A DNA stretch of 64,000 bases from Bdellovibrio sp. KM01 (GTDB lineage Bacteria > Bdellovibrionota > Bdellovibrionia > Bdellovibrionales > Bdellovibrionaceae): positions 2,418,001 through 2,482,000 of the forward strand of contig NZ_CP058348.1 in NCBI RefSeq assembly GCF_013752535.1. Direction: 5' to 3'. Both the position numbers and the translations under genes were made by a program. Each line of letters starts with the position of its first letter. Within the stretch, counting starts at the first letter, position 1. This document shows positions 48,323 to 57,429 of the stretch, one piece after another. Below the pieces are notes generated by a model. It did not search any database, was not told where the DNA came from, and was given only the letters and a program-made list of their open reading frames with translations.

Positions 48323-49396
48323 CTATCTATATAAAGAGAAATAATTAAAGAACACACCTTGTTGAGTGGCGATCTGGTTCTTTAAGGTTTTTAGAGCTGC
48401 GATATACTCTTTCAAATCACGCTCATCATTTTCATCAACCAAAATCTGCGTCGCTTGAGTTAAGAGCATCATCACGCTTTCACGACGTTGATACATTTGC
48501 TCGGCCGTCAAAGTCCCGCCACCTTGTTCAAGGTTGAATTGCACCCGCAAGCCATAATGATCTGACAAAGGATCACGCAGGGGACCGCGCATGTTGATTT
48601 CACCCGCCGTCGCTTTGATACGGGTGTCTGCCCCGCCCGTATTGGATACAAATATATAATCTAGGATATGGTCGCCTGGAAGCCAGCTGTAAGGATTGTT
48701 TGCGCAGTAAGTGCAATACCCTTTCGGATAAGCTCCACCCAAAGTTTCTTGATAGGAATCATGAAGCCCCATCACCGACATCATCAACTGTCTTTCGAAA
48801 GAGTTTTCATCCGCATTGAAATCCCCCGACATCAGCATCTTTAAATTCGGGTTCTGCAAACGCCAGTTTAAGATATCCAGGATTTGTGTGATACGAATCG
48901 CAGAGCTTGTCGGATGCAAGTGAGCATTGACGAAGTAAAAGTCCTCGCCCATTTCCGGCAAGCGTGCTTGCACGACGTGGAAGGCTTTTTTAACACCAAA
49001 AGTTTCGCGGACTTCATCAAGCAATCCACCTAGATTGTTGATGTTAAACTGATATGTCCAACGACCCTTGATCTCGCCATCGAACATGGACATGACACCG
49101 ATTTTGCTGTCGCGATTTGGCGAGCTGATGGCGTAGTTATATTTGAGGGCGTTTTCAATTTGATCGATATTTGAATCGTTCCAAACTTCCTGAAGCTGAA
49201 TCACACCGCAACGAGGTGCCGCTTGCAGCAACGAGCCGATCCAATCCATGCGTTCAGTGGTATTCGGAGCATAAAGAGGCCCATAGGCGTTGAAGTTCTG
49301 CATGCAGAACTTCGGAGCCGTTGCCGACACCGACATTTGCGCATTCGCTATTGGCAATCCCGCCAATAACAAGATAAGTCCGAGCATAGTTCTCAT
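48323..49396 (-). CDS. Secreted endonuclease/exonuclease/phosphatase-family protein
   Basis: 357 residues from the ATG at 49396 (GGAGG seven bases upstream). A signal peptide (MRTMLGLILLLAGLPIANA) precedes an EEP (DNase I-like) fold: NFNAYG at the start, IQLQEVW with the catalytic Glu, FVNAHLHP, MSGDFNADENS, HILDYIF and LSDHYGLRV. The key residues (Glu, Asp-x-Asn, Asp-His, Asp-His) are in place, so activity as a nuclease or phosphodiesterase such as sphingomyelinase is likely. The signal peptide makes periplasmic or extracellular action the likely location, which suits degradation of prey DNA or lipids. A charged C-terminal extension (about 285-357) follows the domain. Confidence 0.85.
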   Translation of the reverse strand: MRTMLGLILLLAGLPIANAQMSVSATAPKFCMQNFNAYGPLYAPNTTERMDWIGSLLQAAPRCGVIQLQEVWNDSNIDQIENALKYNYAISSPNRDSKIGVMSMFDGEIKGRWTYQFNINNLGGLLDEVRETFGVKKAFHVVQARLPEMGEDFYFVNAHLHPTSSAIRITQILDILNWRLQNPNLKMLMSGDFNADENSFERQLMMSVMGLHDSYQETLGGAYPKGYCTYCANNPYSWLPGDHILDYIFVSNTGGADTRIKATAGEINMRGPLRDPLSDHYGLRVQFNLEQGGGTLTAEQMYQRRESVMMLLTQATQILVDENDERDLKEYIAALKTLKNQIATQQGVFFNYFSLYR

Positions 49397-49588
49397 GAAC
49401 GCCCCTCCGCATTCTGATATTCCATTTTCAAATCCATTTGGAAGAGTAAAAATATGCTCACGAGTTGAGCTTGGAATCGAACAAAAACGCACCGAGTTAG
49501 CTTGTCTAATTTACAATTTCTCTTAGGAGCCTATAAGTTGATTTTAACGAGTGGATCTTCGAATTAATTGTGATGATGTAACGAGCCG

Positions 49589-50227
49589 TTAGAGAGCCAC
49601 CGAGAAATTCTTACTTAGATTGTGCACGTGAATTTCAGACAGCACACTGCCACTTTCAAGCTCCCCACCTTTATGCAAGGCAAGCTTGGCACAAAGTTCA
49701 TTGAACGTTTGAGCGGCCAAAACCTTTAAAACTTTAAAACCCTCGTGGCCAAAATCAACTTCGCAATCTGGTGCTCGTAACCACACGAACTCAACCTTAC
49801 ACAAAGAAGCCTCGGAGGGATCCACTAAAAATCCTTCTAAGAAGTGCGTGTGCCTTATCATCAAATCTTCAGGCGACTGCAAATGGTTCCAAGAAAAACC
49901 CCAACCGCGTTCTTCACGGAAATCCAAACTGATCAATTGCGCCTTTTCCTTTTCGGCATGCTCGACAAGGTTCAGTCTTGTCACCGCCATAATTTCAGCG
50001 AAGGCATGACTCAAACTTTCGGACTTGGATTGAAAAACAGTCTGCTCAAGATCTTTTTTAAGATCTCCCAACCACTGATCGACCAGAACCAGGTTGACGC
50101 TCATTCCCGACAGCGGATTGATCTCTTTTGAGAATCCCGCAGCCACCTTAAACAAAAAGCCCCGTCTTGCGGACGAGGCTGATTGAAGTACTATTGAAAT
50201 GGGAATTTCACGTACGAATTGCAACAC
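49589..50227 (-). CDS. Protein with possible degenerate PTPS (T-fold) repeats
   Basis: 212 residues from a GTG at 50227. Two sections look like 6-pyruvoyl-tetrahydropterin synthase-type folds: FLFKVAAGFSKEINPLSGM then LGDLKKDLEQ, and HFLEGFLVDPS, CKVEFVWLRAPDCEVDF. The order of strands and the NPLSGM turn match PTPS/QueD, but the zinc histidines and catalytic Cys are missing, so enzymatic activity is unlikely. The assignment is by pattern and not firm. It lies four bases downstream of the SurA/PpiD-like gene and is presumably co-transcribed with it. It has no signal peptide. Confidence 0.5.
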   Translation of the reverse strand: MLQFVREIPISIVLQSASSARRGFLFKVAAGFSKEINPLSGMSVNLVLVDQWLGDLKKDLEQTVFQSKSESLSHAFAEIMAVTRLNLVEHAEKEKAQLISLDFREERGWGFSWNHLQSPEDLMIRHTHFLEGFLVDPSEASLCKVEFVWLRAPDCEVDFGHEGFKVLKVLAAQTFNELCAKLALHKGGELESGSVLSEIHVHNLSKNFSVAL

Positions 50228-50231
50228 GCAA

Positions 50232-51266
50232 TTACATTTCCATGATTTGCTTGTTCATTGTTACGTGAGAGTTCTTGCGGAATTGGTTCACCCAAGCTTC
50301 GAACATACCATCGCCACGACGTTTTTGCGTCATTTCAAGAACGTTCGGCTCAAGAGCTTTACCAGCTTCCATTTTCGTGTCTTTAAGTTTCAACACGTAT
50401 TTTTGATTGCCATCACGAACGATGCGTTTCAACAGAGGTTGGGCTTTCGTAAGTTCAAAGATGGATTCAGTTGCGACACGGCTTGTGATTTTAGGGAATT
50501 GATCCGCACCAATTTCCACCAAACCCGTTTCTTCCCAACCCGCTTTCATTTCTTTAAGCTGAGCGTTAACTGCGGCCTCATCACCTTTTGCCAAAGCTTC
50601 ATCCAAGGCTTTGATAGCTGCTTCCGCTTTTTCTTTGGTCATTGCTTTGATCAAAGCATCTTCGTCAATTTTCACGAAAGACACGTTGATTTTGCCACCA
50701 CGAAGTTCCTGCATTTTGCCCAACTCGGCAGCAGAAGTGCGGTTCGCGATCTCAAACAAGTGACGCGTGCGGATATTAGAGATGTCTTTTCTGATTTTTT
50801 GCTCGAAGTTGCCAGCAGAAGTACGGCTGTTCTCTAGGTAGCTTTTGTAGAATTCACGTTGGAACTGACCATTTTGTTGGAAGAAAGGAACATCCTTCAT
50901 GATGAAGTCTGCAACTTCTTGGTCTGTCGCCAAAATGCCTGACTTTTGCGCAGCTTGGGAAACAAGCTCCATACGCACCAAGTTCTCAATCGCTTGCTGG
51001 CGAAGAAGTTGACGCTGAGAGCTAAAATCCATCTGGCTTCCGAAGATGTTTTTATAGTATTCCGCCACGCGGTTTTCCTCGTTTTGGAAGTCAGCGATAG
51101 AGATCAAAGTGTTGTTCACCTGAGCTGCAGACCCCACGCCCATCCCCAATTTCCCAGGGGCACCCATGAATACGAATGTAAGAATGATAGCACCGAAAAG
51201 AACGATCGCTGTGATGCTCTTAGCGGAGAGCTTTCTTTTCATTTTATCTGCCAAATTTTCGTTCAT
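50232..51266 (-). CDS. SurA/PpiD N-terminal-type chaperone
   Basis: 344 residues. One membrane helix at about 15-35 (ITAIVLFGAIILTFVFMGA) is followed by a soluble region with the SurA-N pattern: VNNTLISIADFQNEENRVAEYYKN, LLRQQAIENLVRMELVSQAAQKSGI and DQEVADFIM. This is the peptide-binding domain of SurA, PpiD and related folding factors, anchored to the inner membrane and facing the periplasm. The parvulin (rotamase) domain typical of PpiD is absent. Residues 170-340 are helical, with KAEAAIKALDEALAKGDEAA. It probably assists envelope-protein folding. It is divergent from mreC with a 130-base shared promoter region. Confidence 0.82.
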   Translation of the reverse strand: MNENLADKMKRKLSAKSITAIVLFGAIILTFVFMGAPGKLGMGVGSAAQVNNTLISIADFQNEENRVAEYYKNIFGSQMDFSSQRQLLRQQAIENLVRMELVSQAAQKSGILATDQEVADFIMKDVPFFQQNGQFQREFYKSYLENSRTSAGNFEQKIRKDISNIRTRHLFEIANRTSAAELGKMQELRGGKINVSFVKIDEDALIKAMTKEKAEAAIKALDEALAKGDEAAVNAQLKEMKAGWEETGLVEIGADQFPKITSRVATESIFELTKAQPLLKRIVRDGNQKYVLKLKDTKMEAGKALEPNVLEMTQKRRGDGMFEAWVNQFRKNSHVTMNKQIMEM

Positions 51267-51398
51267 AAAAAATCCTTCCTAAAACTAACTTCAAAACAAG
51301 CCGCTTCATTACCTTACGATTTTTATTATTTTTCAAGGGGAAATTGTTGAATTTCTCAACTCGTTTGATAGCGTTGGAAAGTATTAGGTAGGTGACAT

Positions 51399-52457
51399 TT
51401 GAATTTCTTCAACTTTGATCTCAAAAAACTTGTGCTCATCGGAATCGTTCTGGCTTTGCCACTCATTTCCATCAACATGCAGCAACGCCCTCAAGAATCC
51501 CATTGGTTGGTAAAACCATTCAGCATGTTAGGCAGTGCCGTGTCCGAAACATTCTATGGCTTCAGCCACGGGGTCAAGGACACCACAGCAATGTACTTGG
51601 ACTTGATTAACATCAAGAAACAAAGCGAACAGTTGCACAGCACCAACAACGAATTGCAAAGCCGCTTAAACTCCATGAACGAGCTGCAAGTTGAAAATGA
51701 TCGCCTGCGTGGTTTGTTGGAGTTCAAACAACAAACGAAAATGAAACTGACTTCTGCACAAGTTATCGGCCGTGACCTGGTGATCGATCACAACACGATC
51801 ACGATCAATAAAGGTACACAAGACGGTTTGAAAAGCGGTATGGCCGTTATCACGACTGCCGGTGTTTTAGGTTATATCTTTAAACCGGAGCCATTCACTG
51901 CTCACGTGATGCTGATCACCGATCGCTATGCAGTGGTTGATGGTATCGTCCAACGCACGCGTGCTCACGGTATCGTTGAAGGTAAATCTCAAACCAGCTG
52001 CGCACTTAAATATGTAGAGCGCACGGAAGACGTAAAAGAAGGCGACCTGGTTGTGACCGGCGGTTTGGATAACATCTTCCCGAAAGGCTTTCCTGTTGCG
52101 ATCGTTGAATCGGTGGAAAGAAAAACCTTCTCGGTATCTTTGAAAGTTGATTTGCGCCCCGTTGTTGATCCTTACAAAGTCGAGGAGGTATTCATCATCG
52201 TGGATTCTTCCAAAGAAGACTTTGGCGACAAGTACGCTCCGCAAGCAGCAACTGGTGTTGAAGGTGCAGTTCCCAACGCCACTCCTGGCACCGAAGCTCC
52301 GCCAGTGAATCAAGCCGCCCCGGCTCACACGCCGACACTGGCAAAACCAGCAACGACAGGGGCAACCCCTGCGGCTTCTCCGGCTGTGACGCCGAAAGCG
52401 ACACCTAAAGAAACTCCGAAAGCCTCACCTGCAACGAAGCCTCAGGAGAATCCGTAG
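51399..52457 (+). CDS. mreC: Rod-shape protein MreC
   Basis: 352 residues from a TTG. A membrane helix lies at about 10-28, a coiled coil at about 60-110 (KKQSEQLHSTNNELQSRLN), and the MreC beta domain at about 120-265 (AQVIGRD, TINKGTQDGLKSGMAVITTAG, RTRAHGIVEG). A Pro/Thr/Ala-rich tail (about 285-352, KATPKETPKASPATKP) is unusual and may reach through the periplasm. MreC links MreB in the cytoplasm to PBP2 in the periplasm. The start has an AGG-GGTG site. It is first in mreC-mreD-mrdA-rodA and overlaps mreD at TAGTG. mreB itself is not seen in this window. Confidence 0.93.
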   Translation: MNFFNFDLKKLVLIGIVLALPLISINMQQRPQESHWLVKPFSMLGSAVSETFYGFSHGVKDTTAMYLDLINIKKQSEQLHSTNNELQSRLNSMNELQVENDRLRGLLEFKQQTKMKLTSAQVIGRDLVIDHNTITINKGTQDGLKSGMAVITTAGVLGYIFKPEPFTAHVMLITDRYAVVDGIVQRTRAHGIVEGKSQTSCALKYVERTEDVKEGDLVVTGGLDNIFPKGFPVAIVESVERKTFSVSLKVDLRPVVDPYKVEEVFIIVDSSKEDFGDKYAPQAATGVEGAVPNATPGTEAPPVNQAAPAHTPTLAKPATTGATPAASPAVTPKATPKETPKASPATKPQENP

Positions 52458-52996
52458 TGAAAATCCGCTGGAATGCGACACTTAACTTTTTAATTTTCCT
52501 GGCCGTATTGCTAGTCGTGGCAGGTATTCAGTCAACACTGTGGTTTCAGTTCTTTGGAAATGCAGCCCCGGCGCCACTTTTGTGGCTGAATTTAATTGTA
52601 TACATGACTTTGTATCGCAAACCTTATCCGGCGATCTTTACGATTTACGCTATGGGCGCGATTCTGCTAATATTTACTGCAATGCCGCTCAAGATGATGC
52701 TCTTTTCACTCTTGATCCTGTTCGTACTTGTTTACGGAATTAAAAGCCGCGTTTTCTGGAGTGGTTCTGGTTACTACACTATTATGTGTGGTTTCTCGGC
52801 AGTGGCTTATCATTTGATTTATTTCTGTCTTTCAATGGTGCTGGAAAAAAATCCGGCGAGCTTTGAAATTGTCGATCGTATTGTCCAGATCATTTTGACG
52901 CCAGTCTTTGCTCTTCCGATGTATTGGATCCTGGCAAAAATCGACAAAGTTACGACAGACGAGTTTGTGCATGAGCCCGGAGGATTTGATCTATGA
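52457..52996 (+). CDS. mreD: Rod-shape protein MreD
   Basis: 179 residues, five to six membrane helices, with the MreD profile: NFLIFLAVLLVVAGIQS at the start, LWLNLIVYMTLYR and PVFALPMYWILAKID at the end. It is the membrane partner in the elongasome, between MreC and PBP2. The GTG start overlaps the stop of mreC (TAGTG). Its last codons overlap the start of mrdA by an ATGA junction. Confidence 0.88.
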   Translation: MKIRWNATLNFLIFLAVLLVVAGIQSTLWFQFFGNAAPAPLLWLNLIVYMTLYRKPYPAIFTIYAMGAILLIFTAMPLKMMLFSLLILFVLVYGIKSRVFWSGSGYYTIMCGFSAVAYHLIYFCLSMVLEKNPASFEIVDRIVQIILTPVFALPMYWILAKIDKVTTDEFVHEPGGFDL

Positions 52997-54987
52997 GTAC
53001 TTACGTCAGTAATCCGGATGAGGCTAAGGAATATCAAAGCCGCTACCGTCTGTTCTATATATTAATTGCTTTCACCTTCAGCATCTTCACGATGCGCTTG
53101 TGGTATTTGCAAATCATTTCCGGTAACGAACTTCGCGAATTCTCGGAAAAGAATCGTATTAAGCAAAATAAAATCACCGCTCCCCGCGGCCTGATGCTCG
53201 ACCGTGAAGGAAAAGTTCTGGTGGAAAATCTGCCGGGCTTCGAGGTCTTGCTGACTCCTCAATATATCGAGGATCTGCAATCTTTGGCGGGAACTATCGG
53301 CCCGATTCTGGGAATGGATGCCGATAAAGTCGTTCAAAAAGTTCAAAAGAGCCGCAAACAAAACGGTCCTTTCGCGCAAATTCGTTTGAAAGAGAACTTA
53401 AGCCGCGAGGAAGTGTTCCGTTTGAAACGTGTGCGCCTGGATACTCCGGGACTTGAGATTCGTGAATCTATCGTGCGTTACTACCCGCTGAAAGAAAACG
53501 GCGCCCAGCTGTTTGGTTACGTGGGTGAGATCTCGAAACGTCAGATCCCTATCTTTAATGATCTCTACAAGAACTTTTTGAAATTCGATCAGGGTGACAT
53601 CGTTGGTAAGAGTGGCTTGGAAGAAACTTTGGAACGCGACATCCGCGGGACCGATGGTATCTCTTTCATCCAGGTCGATGCCCATGGCCGTGAGGCAGTG
53701 ACGCAAACTCCGAATATTTACGGCGAGCAAATCCGCGATCAGGTTCCAGTGCATGGAAACAATGCGGTTCTTACGATCGACCGTGATATTCAGGAAGCTG
53801 CTTACAAAGCCTTCAATGTTACAGGTGTAGACAACCGTGGTCACATCGGCGGTATAATGGTTATGAAAACCAACGGTGAAGTTTTGGCGTGGGTTTCCGC
53901 TCCATCCTTTGACCCGAATGAGTTTTCAACAGGTATTTCGCCACAAACTTGGTCTCGCTTGATCAACGATCCGTTCAAACCACTTCGTAACAAGATCATC
54001 CAGGATCACAACCCGCCAGGTTCTACATTTAAACCGTTGGTGGCTGTGGCGGCTTTGAGTGAAAAAGTTATTACTCCAACAACAATCGTTGCCGCCCCAG
54101 GGGTGTTCTTCTTTGGTCGACGTCCTTATCATGATGCGCTTAAACAAGGTCACGGTAACATCACGATCTACCAAGCGATCGAAGAGTCTTCGAACGTGTT
54201 CTTCTATAAAATGGGTATCGCTTTGGGTGTTGATAAGATGTATGACTACATCAACCCTATGGGTATCGGCCAAAAAACCGGTGTCGAACTTTCCCGTGAA
54301 GTTGCTGGTATTATGCCGAACTCTGCGTGGAAAAAAGCAACCGTTGGTGAAGAATGGCAACCAGGTGAGAACTTAAGTACAGCCATCGGCCAAGGTTTCG
54401 TGACTGTGACTCCGATCTCTATGGCCATTGCTTACAACGCGATTGCCACTGAAGGAAAAGTTGTGAAACCCTTCATCATCCGCAAAGTATTGGATCAGGA
54501 TGGTAAAGTTTTGCGCGAAAACTTCCCGCAAGTGGTGCGCGATCTGCAACAGCCACAACCAAACGGTATCAAAATCACACCTGAGACATTTAAAGTCGTA
54601 AAAGAAGGTATGCGTCTGGTAGCGAATGGCAACAAGGGTACGGCCCGTTACTGGAAAGTTCCTGGTGTTGAGTTCGCAGGTAAAACTGGTACCGCACAAG
54701 TTATGGGCTTCTCGGCGGATCAAATCCATGCGAGCTGTACGGCCCGCCCTATTCACATGCGACATCACGGCTGGTTCGTTTCTTATGCGCCGGCTGAAAA
54801 CCCGGAAATCGTTATTGCGATTCTGGCTGAACACTCCTGCCATGGTAATACCGGCGGCGTGCCTATCGCGCGTGACATTTATAATGCTTACTTCCAGAAG
54901 TATCATCCCGACGTTGTCGCCAATGCGATTAAGAACAAAGGCGTAAAAAAGAAAGCCGAAGCGGCGACTACGAGTGAAGGAGAATAA
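52993..54987 (+). CDS. mrdA: Penicillin-binding protein 2
   Basis: 664 residues. It is the transpeptidase of lateral wall growth. A membrane anchor is at about 20-40, the pedestal domain to about 250, and the transpeptidase domain from about 255. Catalytic motifs are SxxK at Ser344-Lys347 (PGSTFKPL), SxN at Ser399-Asn401 (EESSNVF) and KTG at 564-566 (GKTGTAQV). The C-terminal extension beyond about 630 is basic, with KNKGVKKKAEAATTSEGE. The start overlaps mreD by ATGA and the stop is three bases before rodA. The gene order makes the operon a complete set apart from mreB. Confidence 0.95.
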   Translation: MSTYVSNPDEAKEYQSRYRLFYILIAFTFSIFTMRLWYLQIISGNELREFSEKNRIKQNKITAPRGLMLDREGKVLVENLPGFEVLLTPQYIEDLQSLAGTIGPILGMDADKVVQKVQKSRKQNGPFAQIRLKENLSREEVFRLKRVRLDTPGLEIRESIVRYYPLKENGAQLFGYVGEISKRQIPIFNDLYKNFLKFDQGDIVGKSGLEETLERDIRGTDGISFIQVDAHGREAVTQTPNIYGEQIRDQVPVHGNNAVLTIDRDIQEAAYKAFNVTGVDNRGHIGGIMVMKTNGEVLAWVSAPSFDPNEFSTGISPQTWSRLINDPFKPLRNKIIQDHNPPGSTFKPLVAVAALSEKVITPTTIVAAPGVFFFGRRPYHDALKQGHGNITIYQAIEESSNVFFYKMGIALGVDKMYDYINPMGIGQKTGVELSREVAGIMPNSAWKKATVGEEWQPGENLSTAIGQGFVTVTPISMAIAYNAIATEGKVVKPFIIRKVLDQDGKVLRENFPQVVRDLQQPQPNGIKITPETFKVVKEGMRLVANGNKGTARYWKVPGVEFAGKTGTAQVMGFSADQIHASCTARPIHMRHHGWFVSYAPAENPEIVIAILAEHSCHGNTGGVPIARDIYNAYFQKYHPDVVANAIKNKGVKKKAEAATTSEGE

Positions 54988-54989
54988 TC

Positions 54990-56114
54990 GTGTTAAATTC
55001 ATTGCACGTTGAAGAGAGAACACTCTTTAAAAAACTCGACATTAATTTCATCGTGGTGATTCTGGGATTGAACATCATCGGCTTGATTAACCTATACAGC
55101 GCCACTCACGGTCCAAGCTCGGTTGATGTTTCAAATCTGTTTATTTCACAAATCATGTGGCTGGTTGTGGGCTGGCTTGTATTCCTGGTCATGACGATCC
55201 TGGATTATGCCATCGTCACCCGAATTGCATTGATCATTTATGTTTTAAATCTGGGTGCGATTCTTTACGTAACGTTCTTTGGTAAGATCGCTTTGGGCGC
55301 CCAACGTTGGATTGATCTTGGATTCTTCAGATATCAGCCTTCTGAAACCATGAAACTGGCGTTGATCATGTTGATGGCAAAAATCCTTTCCACAAAATCC
55401 ACTCACGGACAAGGGATGGGCTTTAAGGAAATGGTCGGCCCGCTGTTCGTTTTGGGAGTTCCATTCGTTCTGGTTGTTGAACAGCCAGACTTGGGAACTG
55501 CGATGATGTTGGCTGCAATCGGTGGATCCATGGTTCTTTTCACCAAGGTCAGACGCTGGATCGTGGTGACTGCAATCGCTGCGGGCATCGTAGCATTGCC
55601 AATCGCTTGGAAATTCGTCCTGCATGATTACCAAAAAAATCGTATCTTGACGTTCTTGTCGCCAACGAATGATCCGCGCGGAACAGGTTACAACTCGATT
55701 CAATCCAAGATCGCTGTGGGTTCCGGTCGTTTCTTTGGTAAAGGCTTTATGAAAGGAACTCAGTCACAACTTGAATTCCTGCCTGAGCGTCACACGGACT
55801 TTATTTATTCTGTATTGTCTGAAGAGCACGGCTTTGTCGGCTCGATTTTAGTGATGGGATTATTCTGTTATCTGTTCATCACAGGAATTCGAATCGCCAC
55901 CAATGCGAGGGATAAGTTCGGTGCCCTGCTTTCGGTTGGGGTCCTCTGTTACGTCTTCTGGCATATGTTCGTGAATATGGGGATGGTTATCGGTCTTTTA
56001 CCGATCGTGGGTGTCCCGCTGCCGCTACTGTCATACGGTGGATCGAGCATGCTAACCACCATGGCGGGCCTGGGGCTGGTCTCCTCCGTCGCCTACCGCA
56101 GATATCTGTTTTAG
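54990..56114 (+). CDS. rodA: Rod-shape glycosyltransferase RodA (SEDS family)
   Basis: 374 residues with ten membrane helices. It polymerises glycan strands for the elongasome together with PBP2. Conserved SEDS segments are LGAQRWIDLGFFRYQPSE, EQPDLGTAMML with the catalytic Asp, LPERHTDFIYSVLSEEHGF and GVPLPLLSYGGSSMLTTMAGLGL. The GTG start has AAGGAG before it and is three bases from the end of mrdA, so the pair is translated together. A strong terminator follows. Confidence 0.95.
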   Translation: MLNSLHVEERTLFKKLDINFIVVILGLNIIGLINLYSATHGPSSVDVSNLFISQIMWLVVGWLVFLVMTILDYAIVTRIALIIYVLNLGAILYVTFFGKIALGAQRWIDLGFFRYQPSETMKLALIMLMAKILSTKSTHGQGMGFKEMVGPLFVLGVPFVLVVEQPDLGTAMMLAAIGGSMVLFTKVRRWIVVTAIAAGIVALPIAWKFVLHDYQKNRILTFLSPTNDPRGTGYNSIQSKIAVGSGRFFGKGFMKGTQSQLEFLPERHTDFIYSVLSEEHGFVGSILVMGLFCYLFITGIRIATNARDKFGALLSVGVLCYVFWHMFVNMGMVIGLLPIVGVPLPLLSYGGSSMLTTMAGLGLVSSVAYRRYLF

Positions 56115-56121
56115 CAAAAAC

Positions 56122-56156
56122 AAAAAAAGGCTTCGAGAAATCGAAGCCTTTTTTTT
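56122..56156 (+). terminator. Terminator of the mreC-mreD-mrdA-rodA operon
   Basis: AAAAAAAGGCTTCGA and TCGAAGCCTTTTTTTT arms with a four-base GAAA loop; a T tract on both strands. Confidence 0.95.
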
Positions 56157-56163
56157 ATTCCCC

Positions 56164-56180
56164 AAAAAGGTGCCTGCCAG
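56164..56180. repeat. AAAAGGTGCCTGCC repeat, copy 1
   Basis: AAAAAGGTGCCTGCCAG here shares AAAAGGTGCCTGCC with 59044-59059, inverted. It resembles the AAAAGGTACGG family in its first six bases but then differs. It lies between the operon terminator and the next gene. Confidence 0.65.
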
Positions 56181-56200
56181 TTTCTGGTAGCGATAGCGCG

Positions 56201-56437
56201 TTAATAGTGGTTGATTCGCACACGGTGGCCTTCACTGTCGATGACTTCCGAAAGTTGGCCAACGGGACTCTGTACCGGACTATTCCAGTCATCGATCTTA
56301 GTAGCACCCTCTTTACGCTCGGGATTCACAATCAATCCTGGAGATTGAAAATCTGAAGACTGATAGGGCTCCTCAAAATCCGACTCGTTTTCAAAGCCCG
56401 AAAAATTAAAATCTGTGGGAACTTGCTGCTTAGGCAT
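56201..56437 (-). CDS. Small hydrophilic protein of unknown function
   Basis: 78 residues from the ATG at 56437, with GGGAGG seven bases before it; the longer frame upstream lacks a site. It is rich in acidic and Ser/Pro residues (FENESDFEEPYQSSDFQSPG, SPVQSPVGQLSEV) and has no cysteine, signal peptide or membrane segment. It probably lacks a stable fold. Its 3' side is the convergent rodA terminator. I do not recognise the family. Confidence 0.6.
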   Translation of the reverse strand: MPKQQVPTDFNFSGFENESDFEEPYQSSDFQSPGLIVNPERKEGATKIDDWNSPVQSPVGQLSEVIDSEGHRVRINHY

Positions 56438-56569
56438 GTGAACCTCCCTTTGTGATCTTTTAAGTCTAACTGATTTCAGATGAGCCCTCAGAAAACTGCA
56501 ATTTGGCACTGGCCTCGCAGCCAGCTCAAGAGAGGCATAAGATAAAATTCATCACAAAAGAGTACTCCC

Positions 56570-56881
56570 ATGACCTTACATATTCGTTTTTATGATGATC
56601 TAAATGTCTTTCTGCCGCAGGTGTATCGCTATCGCGAAATCACTTTTCAAAGTTTTCAACACTCCACCATCCAGGAGGTGATTGAATCCTTAAACGTGCC
56701 GCTATCCGTGGTTGATTTAATTTTGGTTAATGGTGAAAGCGTTCCCGTGAATTACAACGTCAAAGAAAACGATCGAATCAACGTTTATCCATTTTTCGAG
56801 GAAATCGAAATCGGCAGAGAAACTAGCCACAGCGAAGACATCAGAACGCCGGCTAAATCTGCCAGATTTTTGGCAGGCTAA
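56570..56881 (+). CDS. Ubiquitin-like Mut7-C N-terminal domain protein
   Basis: 103 residues. LHIRFYDDLNVFLPQVYRYR at the start, SVVDLILVNGESVPVNYNV and ENDRINVYPFFEEIEIG are the beta-grasp (ubiquitin-like) pattern that usually precedes the Mut7-C ribonuclease domain in bacterial proteins. Here only this domain remains, with a short tail, so the nuclease part is missing. It may act as a binding module. A divergent promoter region lies between it and the gene at 56201. A terminator follows. Confidence 0.7.
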   Translation: MTLHIRFYDDLNVFLPQVYRYREITFQSFQHSTIQEVIESLNVPLSVVDLILVNGESVPVNYNVKENDRINVYPFFEEIEIGRETSHSEDIRTPAKSARFLAG

Positions 56882-56884
56882 AAT

Positions 56885-56914
56885 AAAAAGCCACGTAAGA
56901 TACGTGGCTTTTTT
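56885..56914. terminator. Bidirectional terminator
   Basis: AAAAAGCCACGTA and TACGTGGCTTTTT arms with a three-base loop, between convergent genes at 56570 and 56938. Confidence 0.95.
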
Positions 56915-56937
56915 CAATCTCATATTGAAAAGTAAAA

Positions 56938-57321
56938 CTATTCAATTATTTTGCAATTCATACTGGACAAGATCAGTTGCCCGTCCGTAGAAGATCTTAG
57001 ATCTGCAGTAGCTGCGATTTTAGCACCCGTCTGCTGAGCATAAACCTGCAAAGTCTCGTTCCCGCTTTTTTCACATTGGTATTGAGACGTGCGACCGTTG
57101 TCATAGTCAGAAGATTCACGAATACAGTTAAATTGATATGGTGATGAATCTTTGCCAGTTTTCCAGATTGCGATATGAGTCGAATCGGAACCATCGGCTT
57201 CGTGTACGTGCATGCCATAAGCCGCATGACCATCTTCACGAACCTCTTTGCTAGTGCAAAGAAAGGAAGCTTGTGCGGAAGTTGCGATCAACATAAGGGA
57301 AGCGATAAAAAGTGATTTCAT
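56938..57321 (-). CDS. Secreted protein of unknown function
   Basis: 127 residues. The signal peptide is MKSLFIASLMLIATSAQA. The mature part has four cysteines (FLCTSKE, FNCIRES, QYQCEKS, MNCKIIE), likely two disulfides, and a HEADGSDSTHIAIWK strand. It resembles in style the set at 44.5-48.3 kb but shares no clear sequence. It follows the MerR-DnaE gene's stop after about 110 bases in the same direction, so it may be transcribed from its own promoter. Confidence 0.72.
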   Translation of the reverse strand: MKSLFIASLMLIATSAQASFLCTSKEVREDGHAAYGMHVHEADGSDSTHIAIWKTGKDSSPYQFNCIRESSDYDNGRTSQYQCEKSGNETLQVYAQQTGAKIAATADLRSSTDGQLILSSMNCKIIE

Positions 57322-57429
57322 AGGCCATCTCCTGTTTCTATAAATATTGAAACTCCAGAAACGGCCCCTGACTACGAAAAAAGCCTCTTACAACGCAAGA
57401 GGACGAGCCAACTACTCGATAGGACCTGA

